64,000 bases of DNA from NCBI GenBank assembly GCA_024701455.1, contig JABXYP010000001.1, forward strand, positions 3,786,001 through 3,850,000. The letters run 5' to 3'. Below are positions 45,441 through 55,025 of the stretch, one piece after another. Origin of the DNA: Bacillus sp. A301a_S52 (GTDB taxonomy: Bacteria; Bacillota; Bacilli; Bacillales; Salisediminibacteriaceae). Each line of letters opens with the position of its first letter. Position 1 is the first letter of the stretch. Below the pieces are notes generated by a model, which saw only the letters and a list, made by a program, of their open reading frames with translations, ran no database searches and was not told where the DNA came from. The position numbers and the translations under genes are program-made.

Positions 45441-45537
45441 CTAATTCACCTCTATTTCCACATCGTCATCACTAATTATGTCATTGAAGAATGAGTAGAA
45501 CGCTCTTGCTCAAACAAGACGTTCTACTCACTTTTTA

Positions 45538-47214
45538 TCAGTCAGCTAAATACACATGTGTCAACACTTCATTTGTGGAAGGATGTGGAACATAATCTTT
45601 AACGCTATCACTACCAGCAAGAACAGGGGTAGAGTGAACTAACGGAATCATCGGCGCGTCTTCATGGATGATATTTTGTGCTTCCTCGTACAGATCCGCT
45701 CTTGTCTCCTCTTCCACTTGTCGCTTTGCTTCATTTAACAGTCGATCCACGTCGTCATTTTGATAAAAACTTCTATTCCCTCCTGGTACGGCATCTCCAT
45801 GAAGAAGATTACTTAGAAAATAATCTGGATCACCATTTACGCCTGACCAGCCGAGCATAAATACGTCATGCTCCCCTTGCTCTGTCCGTTCTAAATAAGT
45901 CGCCCATTCCATCGTCACTATGTTAGCAGTCAGACCGATCTCCGAAAAATTCGCCTGCATAACTTCAGCTGCCTTTTCTGGATCTGGCATGTATGGTCTT
46001 GACACAGGCATCGTCCATAGGTCAAATTCGAAGCCATCTTCATAACCGGCCTCAGCTAATAGCTCTAGAGCACGTTCAGGATCATAGGCGTAAGGTTGAA
46101 TATGATCGTTGTAACCAAGATATCCGGGTGGCACGGCATTTTTAGCAGGCTCTGCTAGACCAGCGTAAAGTGTCATAATTAACGTTTCTTTATCAATGGC
46201 ATAATTTAGTGCTTGCCTAACAACAGGGTCATTAAACGGCTCTTTATCCACGTGAAAACCTAAATATCCGACATTATTAGTTGCTCGTTCAAATACTTGA
46301 ATGTCTTCCTCTTCTTCAAGGATGGGAACATCATCAGGATTTAGTCCATCCATAATATCAATTTCACCGGAACGAAGTGCTGTAAGCCGGGCAGCATTAT
46401 CTGGAATGACTTGAAAAATGACCTGATCAAGCTTCGGATAGCCGTCCTTCCAATACGTCTCATTTTTCTCTAATACAATACGATCATCACGGCTCCAACT
46501 CACAAACTTAAATGGCCCAGTTCCGACAGGGTTTTCATTAATTAATGGTCCATATTCTTCAAATGCAGCTGGGGAGGTGATAGCGAAATAGCTCATACCC
46601 ATATTTTGCATAAAGGACCCCAATGGTTCTTTTAACACAAATTGAATTTCATAGTCATTTATGACGTTTATTTCCTTAATCACATGGTCCTCGTCACCGC
46701 TGAAGCCACCGAACTGCGTACCATAAACGCTGTACGTGTAACCTTCCTCAGCAAAATGATACTCATGATCAGGGTCGGCCCATCTCTCGAAGTTTAGTTT
46801 CACAGCATCAGCATTAAATGGTGCACCATCATGAAACGTCACATCTTCCCTTAAATAGAACGTATATTCCAATCCACTCTCATCCATATCCCAGTCTTCT
46901 GCTAGTCCCGGACCAATATCAAATGAATCCTCATCAAATTCAATTAACGTCTCGTAAATTTGTGTTGTGACACGTGAAGATTCGCCATCTGTGACACTAG
47001 CATAATCGAGACTAACAGAGTCTCCCCCTCGAGCGAAAATTAACGTTTGATCTGTAGTAAGCTCCTCTCCTTCATTATTGAAAGCATTGTTGTCGTTCAT
47101 TTCATGCTCGTCATTGTCATTAGACTCCAGTGTTTCCTCATTGTCATTAGTGCTGCAACCTGTAACAAATAAACCAACTGATAACACTCCTGTTAATACG
47201 ATAAGACGTAGCAT
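45538..47214 (-). CDS. oppA: Oligopeptide-binding lipoprotein OppA/DppE type
   Basis: A 558-residue lipoprotein with lipobox VTGC (Cys20) and a family 5 solute-binding fold: DVTFHDGAPFNADAVKLNFER near residue 125 and VRQALNYAIDKETLI near residue 325 are signatures. An Asn/Asp/Glu-rich linker follows the lipid anchor. AAAGGGG precedes ATG. It sits between the ATPase genes and the permeases, an order (D-F-A-B-C) different from the oppABCDF order of B. subtilis. Peptides are the likely ligand; nickel or sugars cannot be excluded for this family. Confidence 0.93.
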   Translation of the reverse strand: MLRLIVLTGVLSVGLFVTGCSTNDNEETLESNDNDEHEMNDNNAFNNEGEELTTDQTLIFARGGDSVSLDYASVTDGESSRVTTQIYETLIEFDEDSFDIGPGLAEDWDMDESGLEYTFYLREDVTFHDGAPFNADAVKLNFERWADPDHEYHFAEEGYTYSVYGTQFGGFSGDEDHVIKEINVINDYEIQFVLKEPLGSFMQNMGMSYFAITSPAAFEEYGPLINENPVGTGPFKFVSWSRDDRIVLEKNETYWKDGYPKLDQVIFQVIPDNAARLTALRSGEIDIMDGLNPDDVPILEEEEDIQVFERATNNVGYLGFHVDKEPFNDPVVRQALNYAIDKETLIMTLYAGLAEPAKNAVPPGYLGYNDHIQPYAYDPERALELLAEAGYEDGFEFDLWTMPVSRPYMPDPEKAAEVMQANFSEIGLTANIVTMEWATYLERTEQGEHDVFMLGWSGVNGDPDYFLSNLLHGDAVPGGNRSFYQNDDVDRLLNEAKRQVEEETRADLYEEAQNIIHEDAPMIPLVHSTPVLAGSDSVKDYVPHPSTNEVLTHVYLAD

Positions 47215-47330
47215 CTTTTTGACCCCTTTCAGTTTCTTTTAATACTTACTAAACGTGTCTCTATCACATTCTAAGACCATTCCCGCATGATTGTACTCAC
47301 TCTCAGTGTTAGTAAAAAGACAGCTAACTC

Positions 47331-48320
47331 TTAATCATTTGAAATTGTATTGCTGTCGTACAAGTGACAAGCGACAAATTTATTTTCAGAAATTTCTTGA
47401 AATTCAGGGCGGACATCTTTACAAATCGGCATGTACTCTGGACATCTTGGATGGAATGCACAACCCTCTGGAGGATTCGACGGACTTGGCACTTCCCCCT
47501 GCAAAATAATTTGTTCACGTTTAGCGTCTGGGTCAGGATTGGGTATTGAAGAAAGTAATGATTGCGTATAGGGGTGCAACGGCTCGTTGTACAGGTCATC
47601 ATTATTTGTGAGCTCTACCATCCTTCCTAGATACATAACCCCAATCCGATGACTGATATGTCGCACCACACTGAGATCATGAGCAATAAAAATATATGTT
47701 AAATTAAATACTTCACGAAGGTCTTCCATCAAATTTAATATTTGTGACTGAATGGACACATCTAAAGCCGAAACGGGCTCATCGCACACAATTAGCTTCG
47801 GATTTACGACTAATGCTCTAGCAATACCGATCCTTTGTCGTTGTCCTCCACTAAATTGGTGGGGGTAGCGTTTTGCTTGATCGTTTGATAAACCTACTAC
47901 TTCTAACATCTCACTAACCCGCTTTTTTCGTTCTTTTGTATCTCCTGTACCATGAACAAGTAATGGTTCACCAATTATTTTTTCAACTTTATGACGCGGA
48001 TTAAGGGATGCGTAAGGATCTTGAAATATCATCTGCATATTGCGCCTCATGGGGCGCATTTCTTGAGGTGAAAAGGAGCTCATATCTTTACCATCAAAGA
48101 TGATTTTACCAGCGGTTGGCTCTACTAGTTTTAAGATAGTTCTCCCCATCGTTGATTTTCCACAACCTGATTCTCCTACAATACCAAGAACTTCTCCTTT
48201 TTTAACACTAAACGAAACGTCATCAACAGCCTTTATTTCTCCAGTTTTCCGAGCAAGAACACCTCCCCGTATATCAAAACTCTTTTTTAAATGTTGAACT
48301 TTGAGTAAAGGTTCAGACAT
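47331..48320 (-). CDS. oppF: Oligopeptide ABC transporter ATPase OppF
   Basis: A 329-residue ATPase with Walker A GESGCGKST, signature QFSGGQRQRIGIARAL, Walker B LIVCDEPVSALD and the C-terminal oligopeptide domain with a possible Fe-S-type Cys cluster (GCAFHPRCPEYMPIC). ATG 48320 has AGGTGG 8 bases upstream; the frame opens at GTG 48332. It energises uptake together with OppD. Confidence 0.95.
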   Translation of the reverse strand: MSEPLLKVQHLKKSFDIRGGVLARKTGEIKAVDDVSFSVKKGEVLGIVGESGCGKSTMGRTILKLVEPTAGKIIFDGKDMSSFSPQEMRPMRRNMQMIFQDPYASLNPRHKVEKIIGEPLLVHGTGDTKERKKRVSEMLEVVGLSNDQAKRYPHQFSGGQRQRIGIARALVVNPKLIVCDEPVSALDVSIQSQILNLMEDLREVFNLTYIFIAHDLSVVRHISHRIGVMYLGRMVELTNNDDLYNEPLHPYTQSLLSSIPNPDPDAKREQIILQGEVPSPSNPPEGCAFHPRCPEYMPICKDVRPEFQEISENKFVACHLYDSNTISND

Positions 48321-48454
48321 ACTAAACGCCACCTACCTTTAGCTTGAGTAATAGCATTGCTATTCGCTCTTCTATCGTTGATGAGAATCACTACCTCTGT
48401 GTACACGAACCAGTGTTACAACCTGTTTGGAAAGCTTATTTTCGTCCTGATAAA

Positions 48455-48550
48455 ACAAACCTTCAATCAGGAATTAGCTCCGCCTAAATAGGAGTTCCTC
48501 TCCTCTCTATTTTGAACCGGGAGTTTTTGCGCAGGCTTATTTGTGATAAA
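48455..48550 (+). repeat. Two-hairpin repeat, copy 10 (short form, overlaps oppD stop)
   Basis: A 96-base copy lacking hairpin A, with TAGCTCCGCC and the CGGGAG arm of hairpin B, the pyrimidine tract CCTCTCCTCTCT and the GGCTTATTTGTGATAAA end. The last bases form the final codons and stop of oppD. Confidence 0.85.
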
Positions 48551-49532
48551 GAAAACAACGACAATGATGGTCATCTCCCAGTGAGATAAGCTTCGGCTCA
48601 TCTTTCAGGCAGTCATCACGCACTTCCTCACATCGTTCAGCAAACAGACACCCTTGTTGGACAGAACCTGGTTTGGGGACATTTCCAGGAATGGAAAAGA
48701 GGCGTTTTTGCTTCTCAGCTAATTTTGGTAAAGATCGAATTAATCCTCTCGTGTATGGATGTTTTGGTGCTTTAAGTATGCTTCTCACATCACCTTGTTC
48801 TACTATTTTTCCAGCATACATAACGATGACACGGTGGCATATATCCGCTACTACTCCTAAATCATGAGTAATAAATAAGATAGCTGTTTTTTCTGTCTGA
48901 TTTAACGTCTTCATGAGTGAAAGAATCTGAGCTTGTATCGTCACATCCAATGCAGTTGTCGGTTCATCTGCAATCAGGACTTCAGGATCACATGCCATAG
49001 CCATCGCAATCATGACCCGTTGCCTCATTCCCCCTGAAAGCTGATGAGGGTAATCATAAATAACTTCTTCAGCACGGGGGATACCGACTAGTTTTAACAT
49101 AGAAATAGCTTTTTGAATACGAGCGTTTTTCGACATCGGTTGATGATTCTTTATTGCTTCTGTTAATTGGGCTCCTATCGAGTATAGAGGATCAAGAGAC
49201 GTCATCGGTTCTTGAAAAATCATTGCAATATCATTTCCACGCATTTGCCTCAGTCTGCGCTTACTTAGACTAAGAAGATTTTCCGGTTTTTTTTCATCTG
49301 AACCCCTTTTTCGAAACAAAATCTCTCCACCTTTGATTTGGGCAGGTGGTTGTGGAAGAAGGCCCATGATAGATAGTGATGTGACACTTTTCCCACATCC
49401 AGATTCACCAACAATTCCAAGCACTTCTCCTTTATTAATTGTAAAACTTACATCATCTACAGCGGGAATTGTGCCTCTATCCGACACAAAGTACGTCTTC
49501 AAATGCTTAACTTCAATAACAGGCTTATCCAA
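48537..49532 (-). CDS. oppD: Oligopeptide ABC transporter ATPase OppD
   Basis: A 331-residue ATPase with Walker A GESGCGKS, signature QLSGGMRQRVMIAMAM, Walker B LIADEPTTALD and a C-terminal Cys-containing oligopeptide domain (GCLFAERCEEVRDDC). It starts with TTG preceded by GGGGGAT. It is first in the oppDFABC operon. The last residues (LYHK and the stop) are encoded by the end of repeat copy 10, so the insertion trimmed or replaced the original C-terminus. Confidence 0.95.
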   Translation of the reverse strand: MDKPVIEVKHLKTYFVSDRGTIPAVDDVSFTINKGEVLGIVGESGCGKSVTSLSIMGLLPQPPAQIKGGEILFRKRGSDEKKPENLLSLSKRRLRQMRGNDIAMIFQEPMTSLDPLYSIGAQLTEAIKNHQPMSKNARIQKAISMLKLVGIPRAEEVIYDYPHQLSGGMRQRVMIAMAMACDPEVLIADEPTTALDVTIQAQILSLMKTLNQTEKTAILFITHDLGVVADICHRVIVMYAGKIVEQGDVRSILKAPKHPYTRGLIRSLPKLAEKQKRLFSIPGNVPKPGSVQQGCLFAERCEEVRDDCLKDEPKLISLGDDHHCRCFLYHK

Positions 49533-49670
49533 CCTTAATCCCCCTATGCCCTTACTTATTTGGCCACCTCTATGACAACTTCCTGCTCGTACAGGACTAT
49601 TAGAAAACTATGATAATAACTTTATAAAAATACATCATTTCACATGACTTCTTCAAAAAAAGTATATAAA

Positions 49671-49820
49671 GCTAAGCTTCAATCAGTGGGAGTTTTACTG
49701 CCCCTTAAGTGTGGGATAAAACAAACTTTCAGGATATTAGCGGCCGTTGGCTCCGCCTAAACATGAGTTACCCTTCCTCTCTATTTTGACCAGGGAGGTT
49801 TGCGGACGCTTATCTGCATA
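49671..49820 (+). repeat. Two-hairpin repeat, copy 11 (rearranged)
   Basis: It starts with AGCTTCAATCAGTGGGAGTTTTACT, then jumps to GTGGGATAAAACAAACTTTCAGGATATTAGCGG, so the piece between looks like the junction of two copies. Hairpin B (CCGTTGGCTCC with GGGAGGTTTGCGG) is kept. Confidence 0.8.
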
Positions 49821-49910
49821 AGGTGCTTACACTAAATAGTGAATATCCATCTGTCTTTTTGGCGCCCTGTTGAACATTTAATGATAAAATTAGTTCATTC
49901 AATAACACAC

Positions 49911-49950
49911 AAAAAAACAAGATATCTCAGAAGAGACCTCTTGTTTTTAT
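49911..49950. terminator. Bidirectional terminator upstream of opp operon
   Basis: AAAAACAAGA and TCTTGTTTTT pair around a 16-base loop, with A- and T-runs on both sides. No recognised gene ends directly before it on either strand, so it implies a short unidentified transcript, perhaps from the 49950-50060 stretch on the minus strand. Confidence 0.75.
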
Positions 49951-50063
49951 CAGGTTCAAGTTGATTGCCGTTCCAAGTATCAGATCGCCTTAACAATAAC
50001 GTATAATCGGGTACCTTAAACTCCATCCCTTCCAAATCCCTACATCAATTACTTTCTAAATAA

Positions 50064-50170
50064 AACGAACCTTCAATCAGGACATTAGCGACCGTTACCT
50101 CCCGCCTTAATTGAGCTACCTCTCCTCTCTTTTTTGTACCTGGAGGTTTACGGACGCTTATCTGTAAAAA
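50064..50170 (+). repeat. Two-hairpin repeat, copy 12 (short form)
   Basis: A 107-base copy in which CTTCAATCAG joins directly to GACATTAGCG, so hairpin A is precisely missing. Hairpin B (CGTTACCTCC with GGAGGTTTACG) and the tract CTCTCCTCTC are intact. Confidence 0.92.
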
Positions 50171-50232
50171 AAACGCCGCACCTTTCATCGTGTCATTAGC
50201 AAACCAGACACTCAAGGGGGCGTTTTTATTAT
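50165..50232 (-). terminator. Terminator of the HesB-like gene
   Basis: On the minus strand AAAACGCC and GGCGTTTT enclose an inner stem (GTGTC/GACAC), followed by eight T. It lies about 50 bases after the stop of the HesB-like gene and touches repeat copy 12. Confidence 0.65.
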
Positions 50233-50279
50233 AGGATGAAATCATTAGAGTCGTTTCTCAGCCGTTCCATAACAAAATA

Positions 50280-50534
50280 TCAGTGTAATTTAATGCAGTC
50301 ACCCTTCTCACAGAAGTCTAATGTTTTTCCATCAAACATCCATAAATCATCTTCTTTAACAAAAAAGCGCACTCCGTTAACAACTGTTTTCCAGTCTGAC
50401 TCTTCAGATGTCTCTTTCTCTACACCTAAGAAAAACCCTTCAGCTCCTCTTACGAATAAACGAACCTCTTCTTCAGCTTGCACTTCCATGTCCAGCTTAT
50501 AAATGTTTGCCGCTCGTTCTGTAATTTGTAACAT
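50280..50534 (-). CDS. HesB/IscA-like domain protein
   Basis: An 84-residue small protein of the HesB-like (IscA/YneR) fold: MLQITERAANIYK at the start, VRLFVRGAEGFFLGVEK in the centre and a FCEKGDCIKLH end. Standard A-type iron-sulphur carriers have three Cys; only two, at the C-terminus, are seen here. This favours a YneR-type relative over a true Fe-S carrier. The frame is open far upstream, but ATG 50534 has GAGGAGG 9 bases before it and starts the conserved domain. It stands alone between repeats. Confidence 0.8.
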   Translation of the reverse strand: MLQITERAANIYKLDMEVQAEEEVRLFVRGAEGFFLGVEKETSEESDWKTVVNGVRFFVKEDDLWMFDGKTLDFCEKGDCIKLH

Positions 50535-50713
50535 AATGTATTCCTCCTCGAAATATTTTGTGATAACTTTCACAATTGAACTTAAAATTATTAGATATTG
50601 GTTAACACTATAACGAGATTGTTTTGTGAATATTTTCACTAAGTTGATAGTTATAATATAAATTAATTTAGCAAGAAATACAATAGAGTTCACAGAAGCG
50701 TCAATTTACATAA

Positions 50714-50866
50714 AGCTAACCTTCACTCAGTGGGCGTTTTCGCTCTTCTCCCACTGATTGGTAGTTGAGTCAATCAAGACATTAGCGACCGTTACCTCCC
50801 GCCTTAATTGAGCTACCTCCTCTCTTTTTTGTACCTAGAGGTTTACGGACGCTTATCTGTGATAAA
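50714..50866 (+). repeat. 153-bp two-hairpin repeat, copy 13
   Basis: Full-length copy of exactly 153 bases, 84 bases after the stop of the PBP3 gene. Hairpin A has ACTCAGTGGG and CCCACTGATT; hairpin B has CGTTACCTCC, with TAGAGGTTTACG slightly weakened. Confidence 0.93.
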
Positions 50867-50950
50867 TGTAAAAATCCTCTAGTATACGTATACTTAGAGG
50901 ATTTCTCTAACATCTTTATAAAGCCAAATGGAAATATAAGCAAAAATTAT

Positions 50951-53011
50951 TCATTCATTAATGGCCTTCCAAAACGAGTTAGATAGATCAACCACGTAAC
51001 CACTACCACCTTTATTCTCAACATTTTGAATCATGAGAGTGGTAAGTAAATTTTTCTTCTCATAGTCATAGCTCACATACCAACCTATTTCTTCTCCGTT
51101 TTCAGTTATTTGCACTTCTTTCATTTCTGCAGTGCCAGTTTTACCTGCCAAGGAGCGACTATGTCCTGGATTTTCCCGGTGAGCTGTCCCCATTTCATCT
51201 TCCACAACACTTATTAATGTCTCATGGAGAATTGCCGCTGTTTCTGCTGCTACTACTGGAACAGCTTCCGATTGCTCACTTCTTTCTTTTCCGTCTCTTT
51301 CTTGAATTAAAATTGGCTGAACCATTTTTCCTTCATTCAGCATAATCGTATAAAGCGCCGTTAAGTGCACAGGACTCATTTGAATTTCTCCCTGTCCATA
51401 GCCTGAATCAGCAAGTAATATATCATTTTCAAGATCATGATTGGCAATAGTCGATGAATCAATGGGAAAACCATATACAAACCCTTCATCATCAAAACCA
51501 ACCTTCTCTGCCCAAGCCATAAACCTATCTTTTCCTAATTCAAGTGCTTGTCTAGCAAAATAAATATTATCTGATAATGCCATAGCAGCTTCTAGATCCA
51601 CATTCGTTTCCTGTGAATTTACGCGGGTAATTTCATAACCACCCCAGCTATCATCAGGCTGCCATTGACTTCCTTCTATCGTTAAATAGTCTTCTGGATC
51701 AAGTGTCCCTTCTTCAATCCCTGCCATTGCCGTAAATGGTTTAAAAACTGAACCAGGAGTATAGGTTCTTTGGAAACGCCGCTCAAAAAGAATATCCGCA
51801 TCCACCCCATCTTCTGCCCTTGGATCTGGCAATTGTAAATACCGTAAATTCGGGTCAAAGGACGGGAGGCTAAGCAACACTAGTGTTTCCCCAGTGAGAG
51901 GGTCAATTACAACGGCTGAACCCGAGTCTTCATTCATTATATGAGCCATTTTTTCTTGAAGCTCCATATCGATTGTTAAGTAAATATCTTCACCATCTAC
52001 AGGATCAGAATTTATTAATCGATCTCGTAAATCCCCTTCTTCACTTATAATAGATATTGTCACACCAGCTGACCCTCTCAGCTCATCTTCATACAATAGT
52101 TCAATACCATTTTTCCCGATTTCTGATGTAGAAGAGTAGCTCCCATCGACTTCTTCTAACTCTTCTGCACTAATTGCTCCGATATGCCCTACTAAATGGC
52201 CCGTCATCTCACCATAGGGGTATTCCCGTCCTTCAACGCGGTTTAAGAGAACACCAGAAATATCTAATAATTCCTCCACCCTCTCATCGCTCAAAGCTAT
52301 CTTTTGCACTGGAGCAAACCAATCTGGATTATCAGGATAACGCGACGCCATTTCCATAACCTTTTCTTCATCTAATTCTAGCACTGCTGCAAATTGTTTA
52401 GCAGCAGCTTCAAGGTCATCCGAACTTTCTGGCACGATCCCCGCTTCATAAATCTCCCCATTGATCGCTAGTTCTCGTCCTTCTCTATCGAATACCCTCC
52501 CCCGATTTGGTTGCACAACATCCACGCTTACTTGATCATGGGGATCTTCCATTCCCATCATTAGATGAGATGGCTCCCAAGTCACTTTCCATCTAGGCTT
52601 TTCATTGTCCTCTTCACTCTCAGCTTTTACTAACCGGACATTTGTTGTATAAGTCATAGGCCCAGCTACAGAGTTCATCTCTACTGTCACGGGATATTCT
52701 GCTTCTATTAAATCCTCTAAGTCACTATTTTCCTCTTCGTAGTCAACAGATTCATACATCGTCTCAATCGTAGTCATCTCTAAATCCCGATAGATCTTCT
52801 CATACCTGTCAGTAAAACCCCAATCATATGTTGCGATCTCTTCCTTACTAGCATCACTGAGTACTTCATACATGTCCGAAAAAGCAAGTTCATTCCACGA
52901 TTCTAAGTAAACATCTAATGTCTCCTCAGGATGAGGTGGTTCCTCATTTTTACAAGCAGTTAATACTGACGCAACTATTAGCAATCCTATGATGAATTTT
53001 GTCCTCGCCAC
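50951..53011 (-). CDS. pbpC: Class B penicillin-binding protein 3 (PbpC/MecA type)
   Basis: A 686-residue transpeptidase lipoprotein. It has a signal peptide with lipobox LTAC (Cys20), an NTF2-like MecA N-terminal domain (about 28-145), a PBP dimer domain (about 150-330) and the transpeptidase domain with SVFK (Ser near 422), SDN (near 480) and KTG (near 622). This plan matches B. subtilis PBP3 (668 residues) and staphylococcal PBP2a, which bind many beta-lactams weakly. GTG 53011 has GGAAGG 8 bases before it, better than GTG 53020. It has no cell-division operon context and is a single gene. Confidence 0.93.
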   Translation of the reverse strand: MARTKFIIGLLIVASVLTACKNEEPPHPEETLDVYLESWNELAFSDMYEVLSDASKEEIATYDWGFTDRYEKIYRDLEMTTIETMYESVDYEEENSDLEDLIEAEYPVTVEMNSVAGPMTYTTNVRLVKAESEEDNEKPRWKVTWEPSHLMMGMEDPHDQVSVDVVQPNRGRVFDREGRELAINGEIYEAGIVPESSDDLEAAAKQFAAVLELDEEKVMEMASRYPDNPDWFAPVQKIALSDERVEELLDISGVLLNRVEGREYPYGEMTGHLVGHIGAISAEELEEVDGSYSSTSEIGKNGIELLYEDELRGSAGVTISIISEEGDLRDRLINSDPVDGEDIYLTIDMELQEKMAHIMNEDSGSAVVIDPLTGETLVLLSLPSFDPNLRYLQLPDPRAEDGVDADILFERRFQRTYTPGSVFKPFTAMAGIEEGTLDPEDYLTIEGSQWQPDDSWGGYEITRVNSQETNVDLEAAMALSDNIYFARQALELGKDRFMAWAEKVGFDDEGFVYGFPIDSSTIANHDLENDILLADSGYGQGEIQMSPVHLTALYTIMLNEGKMVQPILIQERDGKERSEQSEAVPVVAAETAAILHETLISVVEDEMGTAHRENPGHSRSLAGKTGTAEMKEVQITENGEEIGWYVSYDYEKKNLLTTLMIQNVENKGGSGYVVDLSNSFWKAINE

Positions 53012-53493
53012 AGTAAACACCTTCCAGTTTTAGGGGATAGAAATCTTATAGCAAATCGTTTCATTAGTAAAAAATTAAAATTCCCTATATTACACCAAAC
53101 TTTTTTATAGTATATGTATAAAAGTTTGGTAAATGGTAATTCAGTATTTTACTAACAGATAAAAATTCAAGTTTTTGATAATCACTATTATATAAATACC
53201 TACGACATCAGCTTAGATTTTCAGCCTTTTTCTTCTCAAAATAAGAGGTTATTATCTGCAGTTATTAACATTTGAAACTATCTTATTAACTTTCGTGTCA
53301 TGCCATGACTTTTGTTCTAACAAATCTCTTCGTATTTATGTAATGATAGTTCCTCTCTTTATCGCTATGTTGGTTATTTCTCCCTTTCTCAGACACACCC
53401 TTGACCTTAATAATATTTACAGGGGAAATGCTTATAGCACAGCTAAAAAGATCTACATGATAAAAAGTATACAGGATAAGGAAAACCTTTTCA
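53012..53493. other. Intergenic region upstream of PBP3
   Basis: AT-rich, about 480 bases, no supported gene. A plus-strand frame at 53295-53528 lacks a ribosome binding site and overlaps the end of the VanZ gene. No terminator-like hairpin or repeat copy is seen. Confidence 0.5.
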
Positions 53494-54012
53494 TTATATT
53501 ACGGGAAATTTCTTCCTTTTTCTCTTAACTACCTTCATAATCTTTATCCATAGGATGACGCCCAGGGTCCCCCCTACAAAATTAAGAATAACATCTTCTA
53601 CCATTCCCGATCTTCCTGGATTCAATGCTTGACGGTATTCGTCGAAGGCGCTATAAAGAATCACAAAAATTAAAGCTAATAAGCTTGAGTAAACAACATT
53701 TTTTAAAAAATAAGAAAACACACGGTAGCTTAAAACAGCCAGAATAGCAAAAGTGACTAAATGAGCACCTTTTCTTATAAAAAACTCGACAAATTCAGCG
53801 GGAGATCTCGTAGCTAAACTGACGAGAGAATCTCCATAATAAAAGGAAATCCAACCAAAGTAAGATGAAACAAAAGATAAGTTAGCATCTAGTAATATCG
53901 GCTCTACTGTCTGTTCTTCAAAAGTTTTTGATGAAGAATAGTAGATTAAGCCCATCCACCCTATAAGTGGTATTAAACGATACAAACTAAATTTATAACA
54001 CTCCTTCATCAA
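53494..54012 (-). CDS. VanZ family membrane protein
   Basis: A 172-residue protein with four hydrophobic segments (about 10-25, 85-105, 110-130 and 140-162). The VanZ signature SAFDEYRQALNPGRSGMVEDVILNFVGGTLG lies near residue 120, and RKGAHLVTFAILAVLSYR just before. VanZ proteins contribute to low-level teicoplanin resistance in enterococci; many Bacillaceae relatives have no known role. AAGGGAG stands 9 bases before a double ATG. Apart from lying upstream of the PBP3 gene, there is no context. Confidence 0.88.
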   Translation of the reverse strand: MMKECYKFSLYRLIPLIGWMGLIYYSSSKTFEEQTVEPILLDANLSFVSSYFGWISFYYGDSLVSLATRSPAEFVEFFIRKGAHLVTFAILAVLSYRVFSYFLKNVVYSSLLALIFVILYSAFDEYRQALNPGRSGMVEDVILNFVGGTLGVILWIKIMKVVKRKRKKFPVI

Positions 54013-54152
54013 TAAACGCTCCCTTTTTTATCAATAGTTTCTACTCCATTTTAGAGGAAATTAATTTATGTATTTTCTAATGAACGGGCATGGGCCAACT
54101 TCGTGTCTTCTTTCTAACATGCAAGAAATTATGATATACCTCACCTACTAAA

Positions 54153-54186
54153 AGAGGGTAACCCCTAAATGAGGCACCCTCGTTTT
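54153..54186. terminator. Terminator-like hairpin after the small hypothetical gene
   Basis: GAGGGT and ACCCTC with an inner CCT/AGG pairing; TTTT follows on the minus strand and GTTTTT on the plus strand. It lies between the 96-residue gene and the VanZ gene. Confidence 0.7.
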
Positions 54187-54333
54187 TCATATTTCTATCT
54201 CTAAGAAATCATTACTCTAGCTAACTTTCATTATAGGTGGTCTCAAACTGGTGGTTGCAGTTTCACATACTCGATTTAATCGCATTACCATTCTTAGTGG
54301 ATATACAAAGGTGGCTCTCTCTATAGCATTGAG

Positions 54334-54624
54334 TTAGCCATCATGCACATTCACTTTCTCCATCATTTTTTCATTGACCCTTATATAAAGATGAGATTGA
54401 GATAAGTCCTTTACTTCCAATTTGATATTGACTAGTTCAAAATAGCAAAATTCATCAAGTGTTGTCTCTGCTATTTTCTCATATTGAGTTGGCACTCGTT
54501 CAAGATATAATTCTAATTTATTACCTTCAGCTAAACCCTCTCCGTTAGCTAAACCGGCGATCGTCAATCCATCTTCATTTACTTGTGAACAAACCGTTAA
54601 TTCGGCTGATAACGTTTTGAGCAT
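54334..54624 (-). CDS. Small hypothetical protein
   Basis: A 96-residue protein without recognisable family. It has no signal peptide or membrane segment; predicted beta-rich character with LELYLERVP and LEVKDLSQSHLYIRVNEKM. Two Cys (residues 12 and 60) occur. AAAGGATG lies about 10 bases before ATG. It has its own terminator, which supports its being a real gene. Function unknown. Confidence 0.6.
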   Translation of the reverse strand: MLKTLSAELTVCSQVNEDGLTIAGLANGEGLAEGNKLELYLERVPTQYEKIAETTLDEFCYFELVNIKLEVKDLSQSHLYIRVNEKMMEKVNVHDG

Positions 54625-55025
54625 GAAGTCATCATCCTTTCTCTCACCCCTATGAAAAAGTTAAGCCGTTACATGCCAGCAAAACTTATCGGTTATTTAT
54701 TATATCAGGCAGCATTCTTAAAAGAAACAGACTTTGTATTTATATTCACTAAAGCACGATGATGTTCATAACTATTAAAAAAGGATTAAGTGGCAGCTAT
54801 AACCACGACTACTTAAACTAATTTCTATACATTACATATTCTTTAGACGATCAAAGTACTTAAACCCAAGGCTAGAACCGACTTTCCCACCCTTACATTT
54901 TAATACCTTTTTCACCGTCCAACAATTTAGGTCTTAGGATTGGCACACTACCTCACATTTTTGACGATAAATGCTATTTCCACTTATGATATCCTCAGCA
55001 GTCTGCTTAAATACTTTTATTAAAA
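54625..55025. other. Intergenic stretch upstream of the small hypothetical gene
   Basis: About 400 bases with no supported gene, repeat copy or clear promoter. Confidence 0.5.

Noticed and set aside
49950-49990. TPP riboswitch core (GAACCTGAT) on the minus strand
   Set aside because: The other conserved TPP segments are missing and the short match is not enough.
50045-50245. Minus-strand 66-codon frame after the HesB-like gene
   Set aside because: It is made of repeat copy 12 and a terminator, so coding is very unlikely.
53295-53528. Plus-strand frame of 77 codons with a hydrophobic stretch
   Set aside because: No ribosome binding site, no family match, and it overlaps the 3' end of the VanZ-like gene.
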